Positions 1 through 9,389 of a stretch of 64,000 nucleotides of DNA are shown here, piece after piece. A program made the position numbers and the translations under genes. Positions within the stretch are counted from its first letter, which is position 1. Every line of letters starts with the position of its first letter. Under the pieces are notes generated by a model. That model was not told where the DNA came from, searched no databases, and worked only from the letters and a program-made list of their open reading frames with translations. The DNA comes from Paralithodes platypus (lineage: Eukaryota > Arthropoda > Malacostraca > Decapoda > Lithodidae): positions 15,449,779 through 15,513,778 of the forward strand of contig CM064506.1 in assembly GCA_032716605.1 (NCBI GenBank), in the 5' to 3' direction.

Positions 1-540
1 TTAGAGGGGGCAGAGCTCCCCCTTCAACATATTACGTGTCCCACAGTAACTTCTATTATATAAACAACCCAAGAATTTTCACACATTTTTAAAATTTCAT
101 TTAGGATGTAATATAACCTATACTCCATGTTAAAATAAGTGTTAACCCTCGAAAAATTCTATTAAGGGAGATACAGAACCTAGAACCTGTAACCTGTAAC
201 GATATTTGTCCAGGGTTTCCCACAGACGCCACCCCGCTAGGTCAGCCATGTTGATACTATAATTGAGGAGCGCTTTTATCGTAAATATTCGACTATAACG
301 CCCTCTGCCTTTCTCTATGTGAACTAATGATCAACACGTCACTATGTTTCTGCCATATTATTGGTTATTTTTTTGTATACGTCACCATACGTCACAGTAT
401 TGAAGGAGTCACCCAATCATGGATTAATATATGGACAATTACGTCATTTTAGTCAGCCAATGAGTGCATTGAACTCCAGCCCACCGACAGGCAGCATGGT
501 TTTACATGTCAGTTGCAGGATGGCCAGTGTCTGTAGTGGT
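1..540. other. AT-rich intergenic DNA, nothing recognised
   Basis: I see no coding region, RNA gene or clear repeat boundary. The short open frames on both strands have no recognisable motifs. The stretch precedes a zinc-ribbon coding fragment. Confidence 0.5.
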
Positions 541-557
541 TGTGCACTTACCCCTGA

Positions 558-755
558 ACAATAATTATACAAATTTCTCAAAACAACCAGGCAGCCCTTA
601 AGATACTTACAGACCACGGTATATTGCCTACAAGTGTTGAGTGTCCTAGGTGTGGACATCCTTGCCATTACCGGCCAGATAAAGATCACTGGCGGTGTAC
701 ACACCATTATTACGAGGATAAGTCCAGAACACGCCGTCACTGTCCCTTTGTTACA
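558..755 (+). pseudogene. ISXO2/Merlin-like zinc-ribbon coding fragment
   Basis: One plus-strand frame reads a leucine-rich lead (ALKILTDHGILP) followed by CPRCGHPC, then WRC, then RTRRHCPF, and stops at TAA shortly afterwards. The order CxxC, WRC, basic residues, C-x-F is the pattern of the N-terminal zinc ribbon in ISXO2-like/Merlin transposases and their domesticated relatives. No DDE catalytic domain follows, so this is either one exon or a broken remnant. An upstream frame remains open through about 558 without a convincing start codon. The family call is by motif only. A second fragment of the same kind lies on the minus strand at 2764-3081. Confidence 0.45.
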
Positions 756-765
756 TAAGGTTGGT

Positions 766-1020
766 TATTTTTATTATTATAGATGTAAAAATGTATATAA
801 AGTTTATTTGCACCTATAGTGTTTTTTTCGGTATTATTCTAGCGTTACTTACACAGCGCACCCATCAATTTCTATGACTTCATTCCTATATATGTCAGTA
901 GCGGCGGAAATGCATTAAAGCAATTATAGCTACTGTAAAAAACATAGTCGGCACACAACACGACTCGGCGGACCTCTTTCTCCCTGCATTTCAGTCTAAT
1001 TAACACTAGGAATTGACCTA
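766..1020. other. intergenic DNA, nothing recognised
   Basis: There is no coding signal and no repeat boundary that I can define. It ends where the 151-bp tandem array begins. Confidence 0.4.
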
Positions 1021-1632
1021 ATTTTCTATCCAATGTACTATCCAACCAGCGGGGGTGTGGGGGCGGCAGCCCCCACCCATAATACTAGGTTAGGTTAGGT
1101 AAGGTTGGTAGGTTAGGCTAAAATCTTGAATGTTGCTTAATTATTGGATAATGAGCTTACTGGGTAAGTTCATTTTCTATCCCATGTACCATCCAACCAG
1201 CGGGGGTGTGGGGGCGGCAGCCCCCACCCATAATACTAGGTTAGGTTAGGTAAGGTTGGTAGGTTAGGCTAAAATCTTGAATGTTGCTTAATTGTTGGAT
1301 AATGAGCTTACTGGGTAAGTTCATTTTCTATCCCATGTACCATCCAACCAGCGGGGGTGTGGGGGCGGCAGCCCCCACCCATAATACTAGGTTAGGTTAG
1401 GTAAGGTTGGTAGGTTAGGCTAAAATCTTTAATGTTGCTTAATTGTTGGATAATGGATAATGAGCTTACTGGGTAAGTTCATTTTCTATCCCATGTACCA
1501 TCCAACCAGCGGGGGTGTGGGGGCGGCAGCCCCCACTCATAATACTAGGTTAGGTTAGGTAAGGTTGGCAGGTTAGGCTAATATCTTTAATGTAGCTTAA
1601 TTGTTGGATAATGGATAATTAGCTTACTGGGT
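1021..1632 (+). repeat. tandem array, four units of about 151 bp with GC hairpin and TTAGG runs
   Basis: Unit starts (ATTTTCTATCC) fall at 1021, 1172, 1323 and 1481, giving periods of 151, 151 and 158 bp. The last spacing carries an extra TAATGGA. Each unit holds a G-rich stretch (GCGGGGGTGTGGGGG), a perfect hairpin GTGGGGGC-GGCA-GCCCCCAC, then ATACTAGG and imperfect TTAGG runs ending in GGTTAGGCTAA. Single copies of the hairpin plus TTAGG module recur elsewhere in the window, so this array looks like a local amplification of a dispersed repeat. Confidence 0.9.
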
Positions 1633-1654
1633 TTTTGGAATAAGTTCTTCAATA

Positions 1655-1735
1655 TTTTTCTTTATTTTCATCTTTTACCCCACAATTTCCCTGATCTTCA
1701 TAGCCCTCCCCACTATCGGGCAACATAGATGATGA
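1655..1735 (+). repeat. CCCCACTATCGGG module of a dispersed repeat
   Basis: The phrase running from TTTTACCCCACAATTTCCC through CATAGCCCTCCCCACTATCGGG recurs at 2255-2345, 28385-28460, 29140-29225 and, diverged, 30090-30140. A reverse copy lies near 5800-5860. In several places it follows the GC hairpin/TTAGG module by 20-40 bp, which suggests both are parts of one larger interspersed element. Confidence 0.7.
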
Positions 1736-1749
1736 TTTCAATTAATCAC

Positions 1750-1777
1750 GGGGGGGAGGGGGGGGGGGGGGGGGGGG
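1750..1777 (+). repeat. poly-G tract
   Basis: Roughly 28 bases are nearly all G, broken by one A. It lies just before CAGAGCTC. The length may be unreliable because such tracts are hard to sequence. Confidence 0.8.
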
Positions 1778-1839
1778 CAGAGCTCTCCCACACCCCATCC
1801 TGTATCCAATGGCGAAGAGTTGGCTGGTATTTTCTACAT

Positions 1840-2232
1840 TTTCAGCTTTTATGAAGCCTAACAATTGTCCAATCCGAGCCAACTTTTGCCAAAACATGAC
1901 TGTTTTTTTCATTTTGGAGTTTTCTTAAGTTGAAAAACAAGAAAACCTGAGCCAACTTTTTTTTGCCACTTTCTGACTTTTATGAAGCTGAAAAATCTTA
2001 AAATCCGAGCCAACTTTTGCCAAAACTTGGCTCGAGTTTTTTAATTTTGGGGTTTTCTTAAGTTGAAAAACAAGAAAACCGGAGCCAACTTCTTTTTTGC
2101 ACTTACTGTCTTTTATGCAGCTGAAAAATCTTAAAATCCGAGCCAACTTTTGCCAAAATTTGGCTCGGGTTTTTTCATTTTGGAGTTTTCTCAAGTTGAA
2201 AAACAACAAAACCCGAGCCAACTTTCATCATA
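1840..2232. repeat. tandem repeat, three units of about 131-133 bp
   Basis: AATCCGAGCCAACTTTTGCC begins at 1871, 2002 and 2135. Each unit contains GAGCCAA-(13)-TTGGCTC, a short inverted repeat, and the phrase TTCTTAAGTTGAAAAACAAG. The open frames on both strands here come from the repeat and not from a gene. A diverged single copy lies near 5885-5975. Confidence 0.85.
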
Positions 2233-2465
2233 AAAACCCTTATATCGCCTTTTTGTCTTTAACCCCACATTTTCCCTGATCTTCATAGCCCTCCCCACTA
2301 TCGGGCGCCGTGTCTTAAGATCGTTGGATAAAGGGGAAAACGATTTTTGCGGAGGTTGAAACTAATGCCAATCACTATATATTGATGCAAATAAACTAAA
2401 ACTAAAAAAAAAATAATGAAAATAATTGGTGGGTGGTTTCCTTAATATTTTCCAAATATTATAAC

Positions 2466-2487
2466 TAGCCGGGGCTCAACGGGTTAA
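2466..2487 (+). repeat. solo terminus of TTAA family C
   Basis: The end sequence AGCCGGGGCTCAACGGGTTAA matches the right end of the family C element at 4443-4870. No left end is visible nearby, so this is an isolated terminus. Confidence 0.5.
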
Positions 2488-2529
2488 AAACCCCTTTTTG
2501 TAATTTTTGAGACCCTATGAATTTACATG

Positions 2530-3595
2530 TTTTCGTAATCGAGACTGAAAATAAAAAATGGAGTATTAAAGAAAATGGATTTTTGAGCACAGACTAAACC
2601 AAAAATACACTAATTACATAGTAACATAGCTACTACCTAACTTAACCTAACCTAACCTAACCAAGACCCCAGCTGGTCTTGGGTTGAAAAATTGTATTGA
2701 AAAATTATAAAAAACACATATCTCTTACCTCATTGTTCTTGATCGACATCTTGTGAAGTAGGCTCAGCAAAAAAAGGTGTTGGCGAACACATTCTGGGAC
2801 CATCCACATTTGATTAGTTTCCGTTTCCCGATCACCATTGTTTTTTGGCATCTCCACCTTTTCTTGTTTAAGTCAAAGGAAGCACTTTGTCCACACTTTT
2901 CACAGTTTTTATGGTCTAAAATAAGACCATGGCTCACACAAAGGTTGTAGAGGTCGTCGGCTGCATCCTTGTATCGATGATAGAAATTCTGGATTCCACC
3001 ATTGCACTTTTCACAAGACAAGTTAGACATGTTAATTGCTGGCTGGAAACTAGAACAATGAGAATGACCCCTTGACCCCACGCGGGTCCTCTAGGGTCAC
3101 CGAAAGTTCGAGAACAATAAATTCAAACTAAATTAACAATTACGCATATTTTAGATAAAATAAAATATCTGCAACCTCAAAAATCACAATTAATACTTAT
3201 TGGTATTAATAAAAACCTATAAATATTGTTAAAGTAGCCTAAATAACTAGATAATTGGTTTGTAATTTCACACACTTACCGCCGGCCCTCTAGCGGCCTA
3301 AAATCCAACGACCGCTACCACCCGCACGCCACCTGTCGGTCAATTAAGGAAATACGCATACAACGGAGCATTTAGAGTAGGCAACAGGTCGCTCCAAACC
3401 CAAAATGTAAACACACATCTGTGGACTTACTCTAATACCGCGCACTACTCAAAGTTTTGTATTTGGTTTAATATACACTTCCCAGGTAATTTGAACAGTT
3501 TTATTGCTTCTATATATCATATAATACACCATAGAATACGTTTTTAATAACTAGAAAAAGAGGACTTCGATTAAACAATTACGAAACCCTAGCCT
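2530..3595 (-). repeat. inverted copy of the 28.46-28.85 kb repeat, with about 700 bp extra
   Basis: The parts at 2530-2755 and 3445-3595 are reverse-complement matches to 28590-28848 and 28461-28590. Shared phrases include CAACCCAAGACCAGC, TGAGGTAAGAGATA and TTACCTGGGAAGTGTATATT. The middle part, about 2745-3450, is absent from the 28-kb copy and contains the zinc-ribbon fragment. One copy has therefore gained or lost about 700 bp relative to the other. Confidence 0.8.
2764..3081 (-). pseudogene. ISXO2/Merlin-like zinc-ribbon coding fragment
   Basis: The frame encodes 105 residues. An internal start reads MSNLSCEKCNGG, followed by CEKCG, RWRCQ, KCGWSQNV and NTFF. This is the N-terminal zinc-ribbon layout of Merlin/ISXO2-like transposases, where a short NTFF/GTFF motif usually precedes the catalytic domain. 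The frame ends directly after NTFF at a seven-T run, and one fewer T would extend it by about 13 residues. Eighteen bases past that point lies TGAGGTAAGA, a good splice-donor match, so it may be one exon. No catalytic domain is seen. It sits entirely within the 700 bp missing from the related repeat near 28.6 kb. Confidence 0.5.
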
Positions 3596-3599
3596 AATA

Positions 3600-4440
3600 A
3601 CCCCAAAATACAGTTAGGTTAGGTTAAAAAAAAAAAACAAGAACAAAAATTGTTTTCCAGTGGATAAAAAGTATATAGCAATGAAGCATAAAATGACAGG
3701 AACCCAAAACTACCATTAGAAATGAGATCCCAGCTGAGGTGCGGCTCGTAATTATTGACCGATTAGACTAACCTAACCTAACCTCACCCTAATATAATAT
3801 AATATAATATCGTTTTTGTGAGTAGGCCTAACGTTCAAGCCATTTATTGGGTGAATCGCACTCACCGCATCTTTCAAAACAAGAAGAAGAGGACCCAGGT
3901 CGAAGGATTCATTGTGTGCTTTGTTTACGTTCGGGACATTATTTTTGTGTTATTTTTCGGTGTAATGGGTTTTTTCAAGTGTCGATAACGAAATTCCTCC
4001 ATGTGGACTATAATGAGAAAAATATGGCGAGTATTGGTCCCTATTTTCACTAATAAATTATTTCTAATAGGGCGGCGAAAGAGGTCTTGAATATTATCAT
4101 TTGTTTTTCAATATTTGATGGCTAATATAGAATAAGGATGTTGCAAAGATTAAAATTTGTTTCAACCACCGGAAATGCATTTTATGTGCACTAGGCCTAG
4201 GCCCTATTTAAAGCAAGCACTGTAAAACAAAATATATATAGCCTAGGCCTAATTCTCCCTATTGATGGTGGTAAAACTCGTATTTAGCCCCTTACTGGCA
4301 AAATAGCCTAGATACTGATTTCAATAAGTGAGGGGGTGGGCAAGACCCCTTTCATCCCATCCCATCCCATCCTGTATCCCAAGGCAAAAAATTGGGTTTA
4401 ATGTTATTTTAATACCACAAATTTTGTTTATATATTTGAA
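3600..4440. other. intergenic DNA, no gene recognised
   Basis: It contains short AACCTAACCT runs near 3768, a TATAA-type microsatellite near 3790-3812 and a plus-strand 68-codon frame at 3847-4053 with no recognisable motif. I see no support for a gene. Confidence 0.45.
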
Positions 4441-4442
4441 GA

Positions 4443-4870
4443 TTAACCCGTATAGCCCCAGCGACGCGTCTGACGCGTCGGCGATGTATGTAACGCACAG
4501 CCCCAGAGAAGCGCCTGGCGCGTCACCCTAATTGCGCCGACCGTAACCTCAGGTGTAGCCACTCAAGAGGGCTCAGATTTGTATGGGAACTGTGTACGTA
4601 TCCCACGCAACCGTGCCGATGGTTGAAAACTCTCAAAGTCCACGTGCGTGCGCGCAATAACCTGTTTTTTGGGGATAATTGCCTTCAATTTTTTACTCTT
4701 GTAAAATCCGTTTTCGGGGGCTCTGTAGGACCATTTTTTAAGCTTTTTGAGCGGTTTTTCCTTCATTCCTAACCCATTCGCTATTGTTTCTGGAATAAAA
4801 CAATTTTTTGAAAACCGGCCGGGTTCTGGTGCGCAAACATTACAACACTAGCCGGGGCTCCACGGGTTAA
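4443..4870. mobile_element. TTAA-flanked MITE, family C (piggyBac-type target)
   Basis: The left end reads TTAACCCGTATAGCCCCAGC and the reverse complement of the right end reads TTAACCCGTGGAGCCCCGGC, an imperfect terminal inverted repeat that includes TTAA. The length is 428 bp and it has no transposase. TTAA as target duplication is the hallmark of piggyBac elements. The right TTAA (4867-4870) is also the left TTAA of the next element. The interior contains ACGCGT palindromes near 4464-4480. Confidence 0.75.
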
Positions 4871-5354
4871 CACATTACGAGCGGGTGGGTCGGTAATTTC
4901 TATTACCCGCCATGCGGGTGGTTTTACCCTAAATGGGGTTGTTTCCGTGCTCTTTTTCATGCATAAACAAGACCCAGAGCGTAATACAAGTATCTATCTC
5001 TGAAAGGGCGTAAACAGAGCTTTCCAATGACACCCGAACCATCCTTCTACGACCACTGGTTCTCTTGCAACGATCGTGCAACACGAGTGCAAAAACCCTA
5101 AAATAAGGTAATTTCCTTACAATTCCCTGTGTAGCGAGTAATAGAGGGTGGAGGAGGGTGTAATAAATTTCAGTCGACCCACGGCGGTGGTGGCGAGCGG
5201 TCAGGCGGGAATCTATGCTCCTCGCACCGCTCAGCTCTCTCTCAGAGCACATTACGTGCTCAAAATTGCACTCGACATCTGTCGAGGCCCGCAAATGGGC
5301 ACGTTTTCTTTAACTCGACATACTGTATGTCGCGCGCCGATGGTTAAGGGTTAA
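4867..5354 (+). mobile_element. TTAA-flanked MITE, family A copy 1
   Basis: This is a 488-bp element running from TTAACAC to AAGGGTTAA. It aligns along its length with 49256-49745 (490 bp) and with the reverse of 30857-31340 (484 bp). Shared interior phrases are TAAACAAGACCCAGAGCGTA, CTTGCAACGATCGTGCAACA and CTTTCCAATGACA. The near-identical lengths and TTAA at both ends of independent copies support it as a real transposing unit. The minus-strand 121-codon frame has no known domain, so I treat it as non-coding. Confidence 0.8.
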
Positions 5355-5363
5355 TAATGAATC

Positions 5364-5597
5364 TATATGCTCTGAAGAGTATAAGAAAATTTGTTTTAAC
5401 TCTCGGCGAAACTTAATAAAAAAGTATGGTACTAAAATGTCTTTTTCGTAACAAAGTTGTCAATACGGTACTTCCAGTTATCGATAGCTCTAAAGATCAT
5501 ATGAAAATGTGTTAAACCCTCAGAAAAACCTAATATAAAAGTATGGTACTAAAATTTTAATTTTCGTAACAAGGTTGTCAATACGGTACTTTCCCAT
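5364..5597. repeat. two tandem units of about 117 bp
   Basis: GTATGGTACTAAAAT begins at 5424 and 5541. Both units continue into TTTTCGTAACAA-GTTGTCAATACGGTACTT. They are diverged but aligned along their length. No coding potential. Confidence 0.7.
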
Positions 5598-5769
5598 TAT
5601 TAATGTACAATCAAAGCTGAAGATTGCAGAGTAAACACCGTAGACTTCATCGACTTTTCGGTAAACCTGACTTTTTGGACCGACAGCGATTTCAGTAAGT
5701 TTTAGTTTGTATTTTTTAATTTTTCCTTCAGATATAGTGTTGTTTTATACTGAAGAGGAGCTGAAATGA

Positions 5770-6240
5770 GTATTTACCCATTATCCAACAATCTAAAAAC
5801 ACGCCCCCCACTAGTGGGAAGGGCTATGAAGTTCAGGGAAAATGAGGGGTTAAAAGCGTACAAATATAATAATATAGCGTTTTGTATCAAAACTTGGCTC
5901 GCGTTTTCCCAAATTGCAAACCCATAAAACCCAATTTTGTGAATACCAGAGCCAACTTTTGACGAAAGCTAGCTCGGATTTCACGGGGTGGAGTGGGTAG
6001 CCTAATATCTTATGTTATAAATATAGTCAACTTTGGGAAGACATTAGCCTAACCTAACAACCTTACCTAACCTATCCTAGTATTATGGGTGGGGGCTGCC
6101 ACCCCCGCTGGTTGGGTTAGGCTATTTTTTTTTTTTTTTTTTTTAATGTGCTAGGCTATTAGCCTAACCTAACAACCTTACCTAACCTAACCTAGTATAT
6201 GGGTGGGGGCTGCCGCCCCCACACCCCCGCTGGTTGGGTA
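5770..6240 (-). repeat. reverse copies of GC-hairpin/TTAGG and CTATCGGG-type modules
   Basis: Two reverse modules lie at about 6045-6118 and 6164-6237. Each reads CCTAACCTA-GTAT, then GGGTGGGGGCTGCC, then CCCCGCTGGTTGGG. A diverged CTATCGGG-type module lies near 5800-5860, and a GAGCCAACTTTTG-containing piece at 5885-5975. The polarity hairpin then TTAGG is the same as in the forward copies once reversed. Confidence 0.8.
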
Positions 6241-6500
6241 CTGGCTGAAAAACTTATTGTTTTACAGTACAGTATACTGAATTATTTTAGCATTTTTTTT
6301 TTTTTCTCCCTTATAAGACATTTCAGCTCTTAATGACATATATATATAGCAATGATGTATATGCTCTACCGGACCTATTAGGCCTAAAAAGATAGATGGG
6401 CTAACTGTCGGTCCAAAACATCAGTATAACCGACTTTTCTTTCACCTTCGTATAATCGACAGCCAATTTTGTTTTTTTTATTTACTAAGGGATTAGTACT

Positions 6501-6620
6501 CAACCAGCGGGGGTGTGGGGGCAGCAGCAGCCCCCACCCATAATACTAGGTTAGATTAGGTAAGGTTGTTAGGTTAGGCTAATGTCTTTTCAAGTCACTA
6601 TCGGGGGAAGTGTCTCAACA
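6501..6620 (+). repeat. GC-hairpin/TTAGG module, forward copy
   Basis: CAGCGGGGGTGTGGGGGCAG is followed by CAGCAGCCCCCACCCATAAT, then ACTAGG and TTAGG-like runs ending in GGTTAGGCTAATGTC and a CTATCGGGG phrase. The loop has one extra CAG compared with the 1-kb array. Confidence 0.85.
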
Positions 6621-6838
6621 TGGATCGATAGGCCTAATGGAGAAAATAGGTTTTCCCGAGATTTCTAATTAATTACAAACACTATATATTGATGTAAATG
6701 AACAATTATTTTTATAAAAAACACTCGGAAAATTTGTGGTATTAAAATAAAAAAAATCAATTTTTTTTTTTTTTTTTTAGTCTAAATTAAGTTTTACTCT
6801 GAAAATGACGTTTTAAGATCGTTGCATAGCCTAAAGCG

Positions 6839-7129
6839 GGAAAAGCAGAAGGTTTGGATGGTATTGCTGTGGAGTGTATAAAGAAGGGTGGAGATGTGAT
6901 AATAGATTGGTTGGTGAGACTTTTCAATGTGTGCTTTGCTGTGTCAATGGTACCAATAGACTGGAAGAGTGCATGTATTGTGCCGTTGTACAAGGGGAAG
7001 GGAGATTGGCAGGATTGTTCAAGTTATAGAGGTATTAGTTTATTGTCAGTGGTTGGAAAGCTGTATGGCAGGGTGTTGATAGAGAGGATAATAAAGTGTA
7101 CGGAAGTTGCAATAGGAGAAGAACAGTGC
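6839..7129 (+). pseudogene. LINE reverse transcriptase, N-terminal part before the SINE
   Basis: The frame reads AEGLDGIAVE, then PLYKGKGDWQDCSSYRGISL, then GEEQC, corresponding to the fingers region of the LINE reverse transcriptase. It stops in-frame contact at the SINE poly-T at 7132. The reading resumes at 7635 with the sequence expected next (FRRGRGCVDQ). It is inactive because of both the 5' truncation and the SINE. Confidence 0.9.
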
Positions 7130-7130
7130 G

Positions 7131-7633
7131 TTTTTTTTTTTTTTTTTTTTTTTTTCTATATTCCAACTACTCCCTCTCGGGCATAGGCTGATAGCCTTTA
7201 CACTCTACCGCTGAACACGGTGAGGCCCGTGAGGTCTTGTTCCAGCCTAGGGAGTGAGACATGCGAAGCACCTATTTCACAGCTCGAACCCAACTCCATC
7301 TCTGAAACTGCCTAGACCCTGCGCTTCACAGTCTCACTCCCCAGGCTCGGACCCTCACTCTCAGAACGCCACCTATTGAGCAAGTAACTCACTAGGCATT
7401 GCCCCCCTGTACCATATTTTGAATATGGGAATATTCATACAGTGCTATTTAATCAGGGAACAATGAGGGTATTTTGTTTTGGCATTTCGGTGTGCTGTGG
7501 TAATGCACTGAAACTAGGTACAGCACAAATTCCATCCCAATAATATCTTCCCATTGACATATTGGGATTCGAACCCGGGTCCATTGGATTACCAGTCCAG
7601 TGGCTAGACCACTCTGCCACACCTCCCCTAGCA
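7131..7633 (-). mobile_element. tRNA-headed SINE inserted in the LINE
   Basis: On the minus strand it begins GGGGAGGTGTGGCAGAGTGG and ends in a poly-A (poly-T at 7132-7155 on the plus strand), about 500 bp long. The head is tRNA-like (see 7556-7629). The rest is unrelated to tRNA. The LINE reading frame is cut on one side of it and restored on the other, so it is a later insertion. I could not define a clean target-site duplication. Confidence 0.8.
7556..7629 (-). tRNA. tRNA-like SINE head with pol III boxes (not a functional tRNA)
   Basis: On the minus strand a perfect A box, TGGCAGAGTGG, is followed by a perfect B box, GGTTCGAATCC, at tRNA-like spacing. The anticodon loop would be CTGGTAA (GGT, threonine), but the acceptor and T stems do not pair properly and a SINE body follows directly. 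I read it as the RNA polymerase III promoter of the SINE. Confidence 0.7.
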
Positions 7634-7634
7634 T

Positions 7635-8818
7635 TTAGGAGGGGAAGAGGGTGCGTGGATCAGATGTTTGCAGTAAGACAGTTATGCGAGAAGTATTTAG
7701 AGAAGCATAAGGAGATATTTTGGGCTTTTATGGACTTCGAAAAAGCGTATGATCGTGTGGACCGTGAAGCAATGTGGAAGGTGTTAAGGATTTATGAAAT
7801 AGGAGGAAATTTGTTAGAAGCAGTTAAGAGTTTTTATGAAGGGAGCAGAGCATGTGTGAGAGTAGGAAATGGTGAGTTGAGTGAATGGTTTGAGGTAAAG
7901 GTAGGTTTGCGACAGGGTTGTGTAATGTCACCATGGCTGTTTAATATGTTTATGGATGGTGTGGTGAGGGAGGTGAAAAGGAGAACTATGGGAAGAGGAT
8001 TGGGTTTAGTAGGAAAGAATGGTAGAGATTGGGAGTTGAATCAGTTGCTGTTCGCTGATGACACAGCATTGGTGGCGGATTCTGATGAGAAACTGCAGCG
8101 GGTAGTCAAAGAGTTTGGTGTGGTTTGTGGAAGGAGGAAACTGAAGGTGAACATCAATAAAAGTAAAGTAATGGTGTGTAATAGGGGAGAGCATAGGGTG
8201 AATCTAGATGTGAGGCTGGATGGGGAAATATTGGAACAAGTAGAGTGTTTTAAATATCTAGGAGGAACAATAAGCAGGAGTGGAGGTATGGAAGTGGAGG
8301 TAAAACAGAGAGTGTGTGAAGGAAGGAAGGTTTTCGGAGCAATGGGAAGTATGTGGAAGACGAGAAATCTCGGAGTGAAAGTAAAAAGTGCACTGTATCA
8401 AGGAATTGTTGTGCCAACAGTGATGTATGGGGCTGAGACATGGGCTCTGAAGAAAAAGGAGAAAAGAGGGCTGGATGTGATGGAGATGAGCTGCTTGAGG
8501 AGTATGTGTGGAGTTACTCGTAGAGACAGATTGAGGAATGAAGAGATACGTAGGAGAGTGGGGCAGCAGGAACATTTGTCAGCCAGAGTGGACAGAAGGG
8601 TGCTGAGCTGGTATGGTCATGTTGAACGAATGGGAGATGAAAGGCTTACAAAGAGAATATGTGAGTCAGGTACAAGGGGAGATAGAAGGGCAGGAAGACC
8701 CCCATTGAGATGGAGAGACTGTGTAAGAAAGGCTTTGGATGATAGAGGAATGACTATAGATCAGGCAGGGGAAGTGGTGGTGGACAGGAGAGAATGGAGA
8801 ATGCTTGTGAATAGTTGA
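7635..8818 (+). pseudogene. LINE reverse transcriptase and C-terminal region
   Basis: The frame is open for about 390 codons. It carries FRRGRGCVDQ, the palm motif AFMDFEKAYDRVD, QGCVMSPWLF, the catalytic LLFADDTALV and the thumb phrase KYLGGTISRSG. The C-terminal region has YGAETWALKK, RRDRLRNEEIRRR and WYGHVERMGDERLTKR, typical of RTE/RTE-X-like LINEs. It ends at TGA (8816-8818). The catalytic aspartates are intact in this half. The first 20 or so codons of the apparent longer frame come from the SINE. Confidence 0.9.
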
Positions 8819-9389
8819 GTGAACACGTGGTCATTTGGAGTAAGGGGTCGGGCGCAAGTTGGACTAGATAATAGTCCATCAGGCGCCTGGCCCGGGGAGA
8901 CGATTAATATGAAGGGTGTGCCTGGAAGTGTGGTGGGAGGGCTTGTGGCTTTGGCTCCGCTGCATGTCTGCCTGCCGAGATCGGAACCTCTCCGGGTGGT
9001 CAGGGGCCGGGGGAGTGCTGGAGCGACCTTGGTAACCCTGGTCTCTGGGTCTTTCTCCTGGGTGACCTGGTTGTGTGAGAGTTTGTGTTTTTTATCTGTG
9101 TTTATTTTGTGTTTTGTGTTGTTTTTGTGTTTTCCCTGTTCTTGCTCTGTCTTGAGTCGGCTACCCCCAAAATGGGGATTGGGCCTGAGCATATAGATAG
9201 ATATAGATAGCATAGCCTAATGGGGGGAAGAAAAAAAAATCCGGGGATTGAAACTAATTTAAACTAGGTTACAGTAGGCTACTGTATAATGATAAAAACT
9301 ATCGGGAAGGATGTAGTTACCGGGTTGTACCACTACCGACATACAACATAAATCATCTATAAATACTTATAATAAAATAAATACTTATA

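Larger units (their letters stand above)
6835..9210 (+). mobile_element. 5'-truncated LINE (RTE/RTE-X-like), interrupted by a SINE
   Basis: The insertion is bounded by a perfect 10-bp target-site duplication, CATAGCCTAA, at 6825-6834 and 9211-9220. It starts inside the reverse transcriptase, so it is 5'-truncated. It ends in a 3' untranslated region of about 390 bp and an ATAGATAG-type microsatellite tail. The flanks rejoin into GATCGTTG-CATAGCCTAA-TGGGG, which matches the dispersed CTATCGGG repeat. The SINE at 7131-7633 splits the coding region. The RTE-X-like call rests on the microsatellite tail and the GFRKGRGCVDQ-type motif. Confidence 0.9.

Noticed and set aside
1047..1110. Helitron 3' end (hairpin followed by CTAG)
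   Set aside because: The hairpin is followed eight bases later by CTAG, which resembles a Helitron terminus. However, all copies continue past it into the same TTAGG sequence, so CTAG is internal to the repeat.
1021..1632. CRISPR-like array
   Set aside because: Units of 151 bp are tandem without variable spacers, and the DNA is eukaryotic.
3847..4053. 68-codon plus-strand frame as a small gene
   Set aside because: No recognisable motif, no context and no second copy, so nothing distinguishes it from chance.
4929..5294. 121-codon minus-strand frame in family A MITE copy 1
   Set aside because: The equivalent frames in copies 2 and 3 differ in length and frame, so it is not conserved as protein.
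7556..7629. Functional threonine tRNA gene
   Set aside because: The pol III boxes are good but the acceptor and T stems do not pair, and a 400-bp body with poly-A follows, so it is a SINE head.
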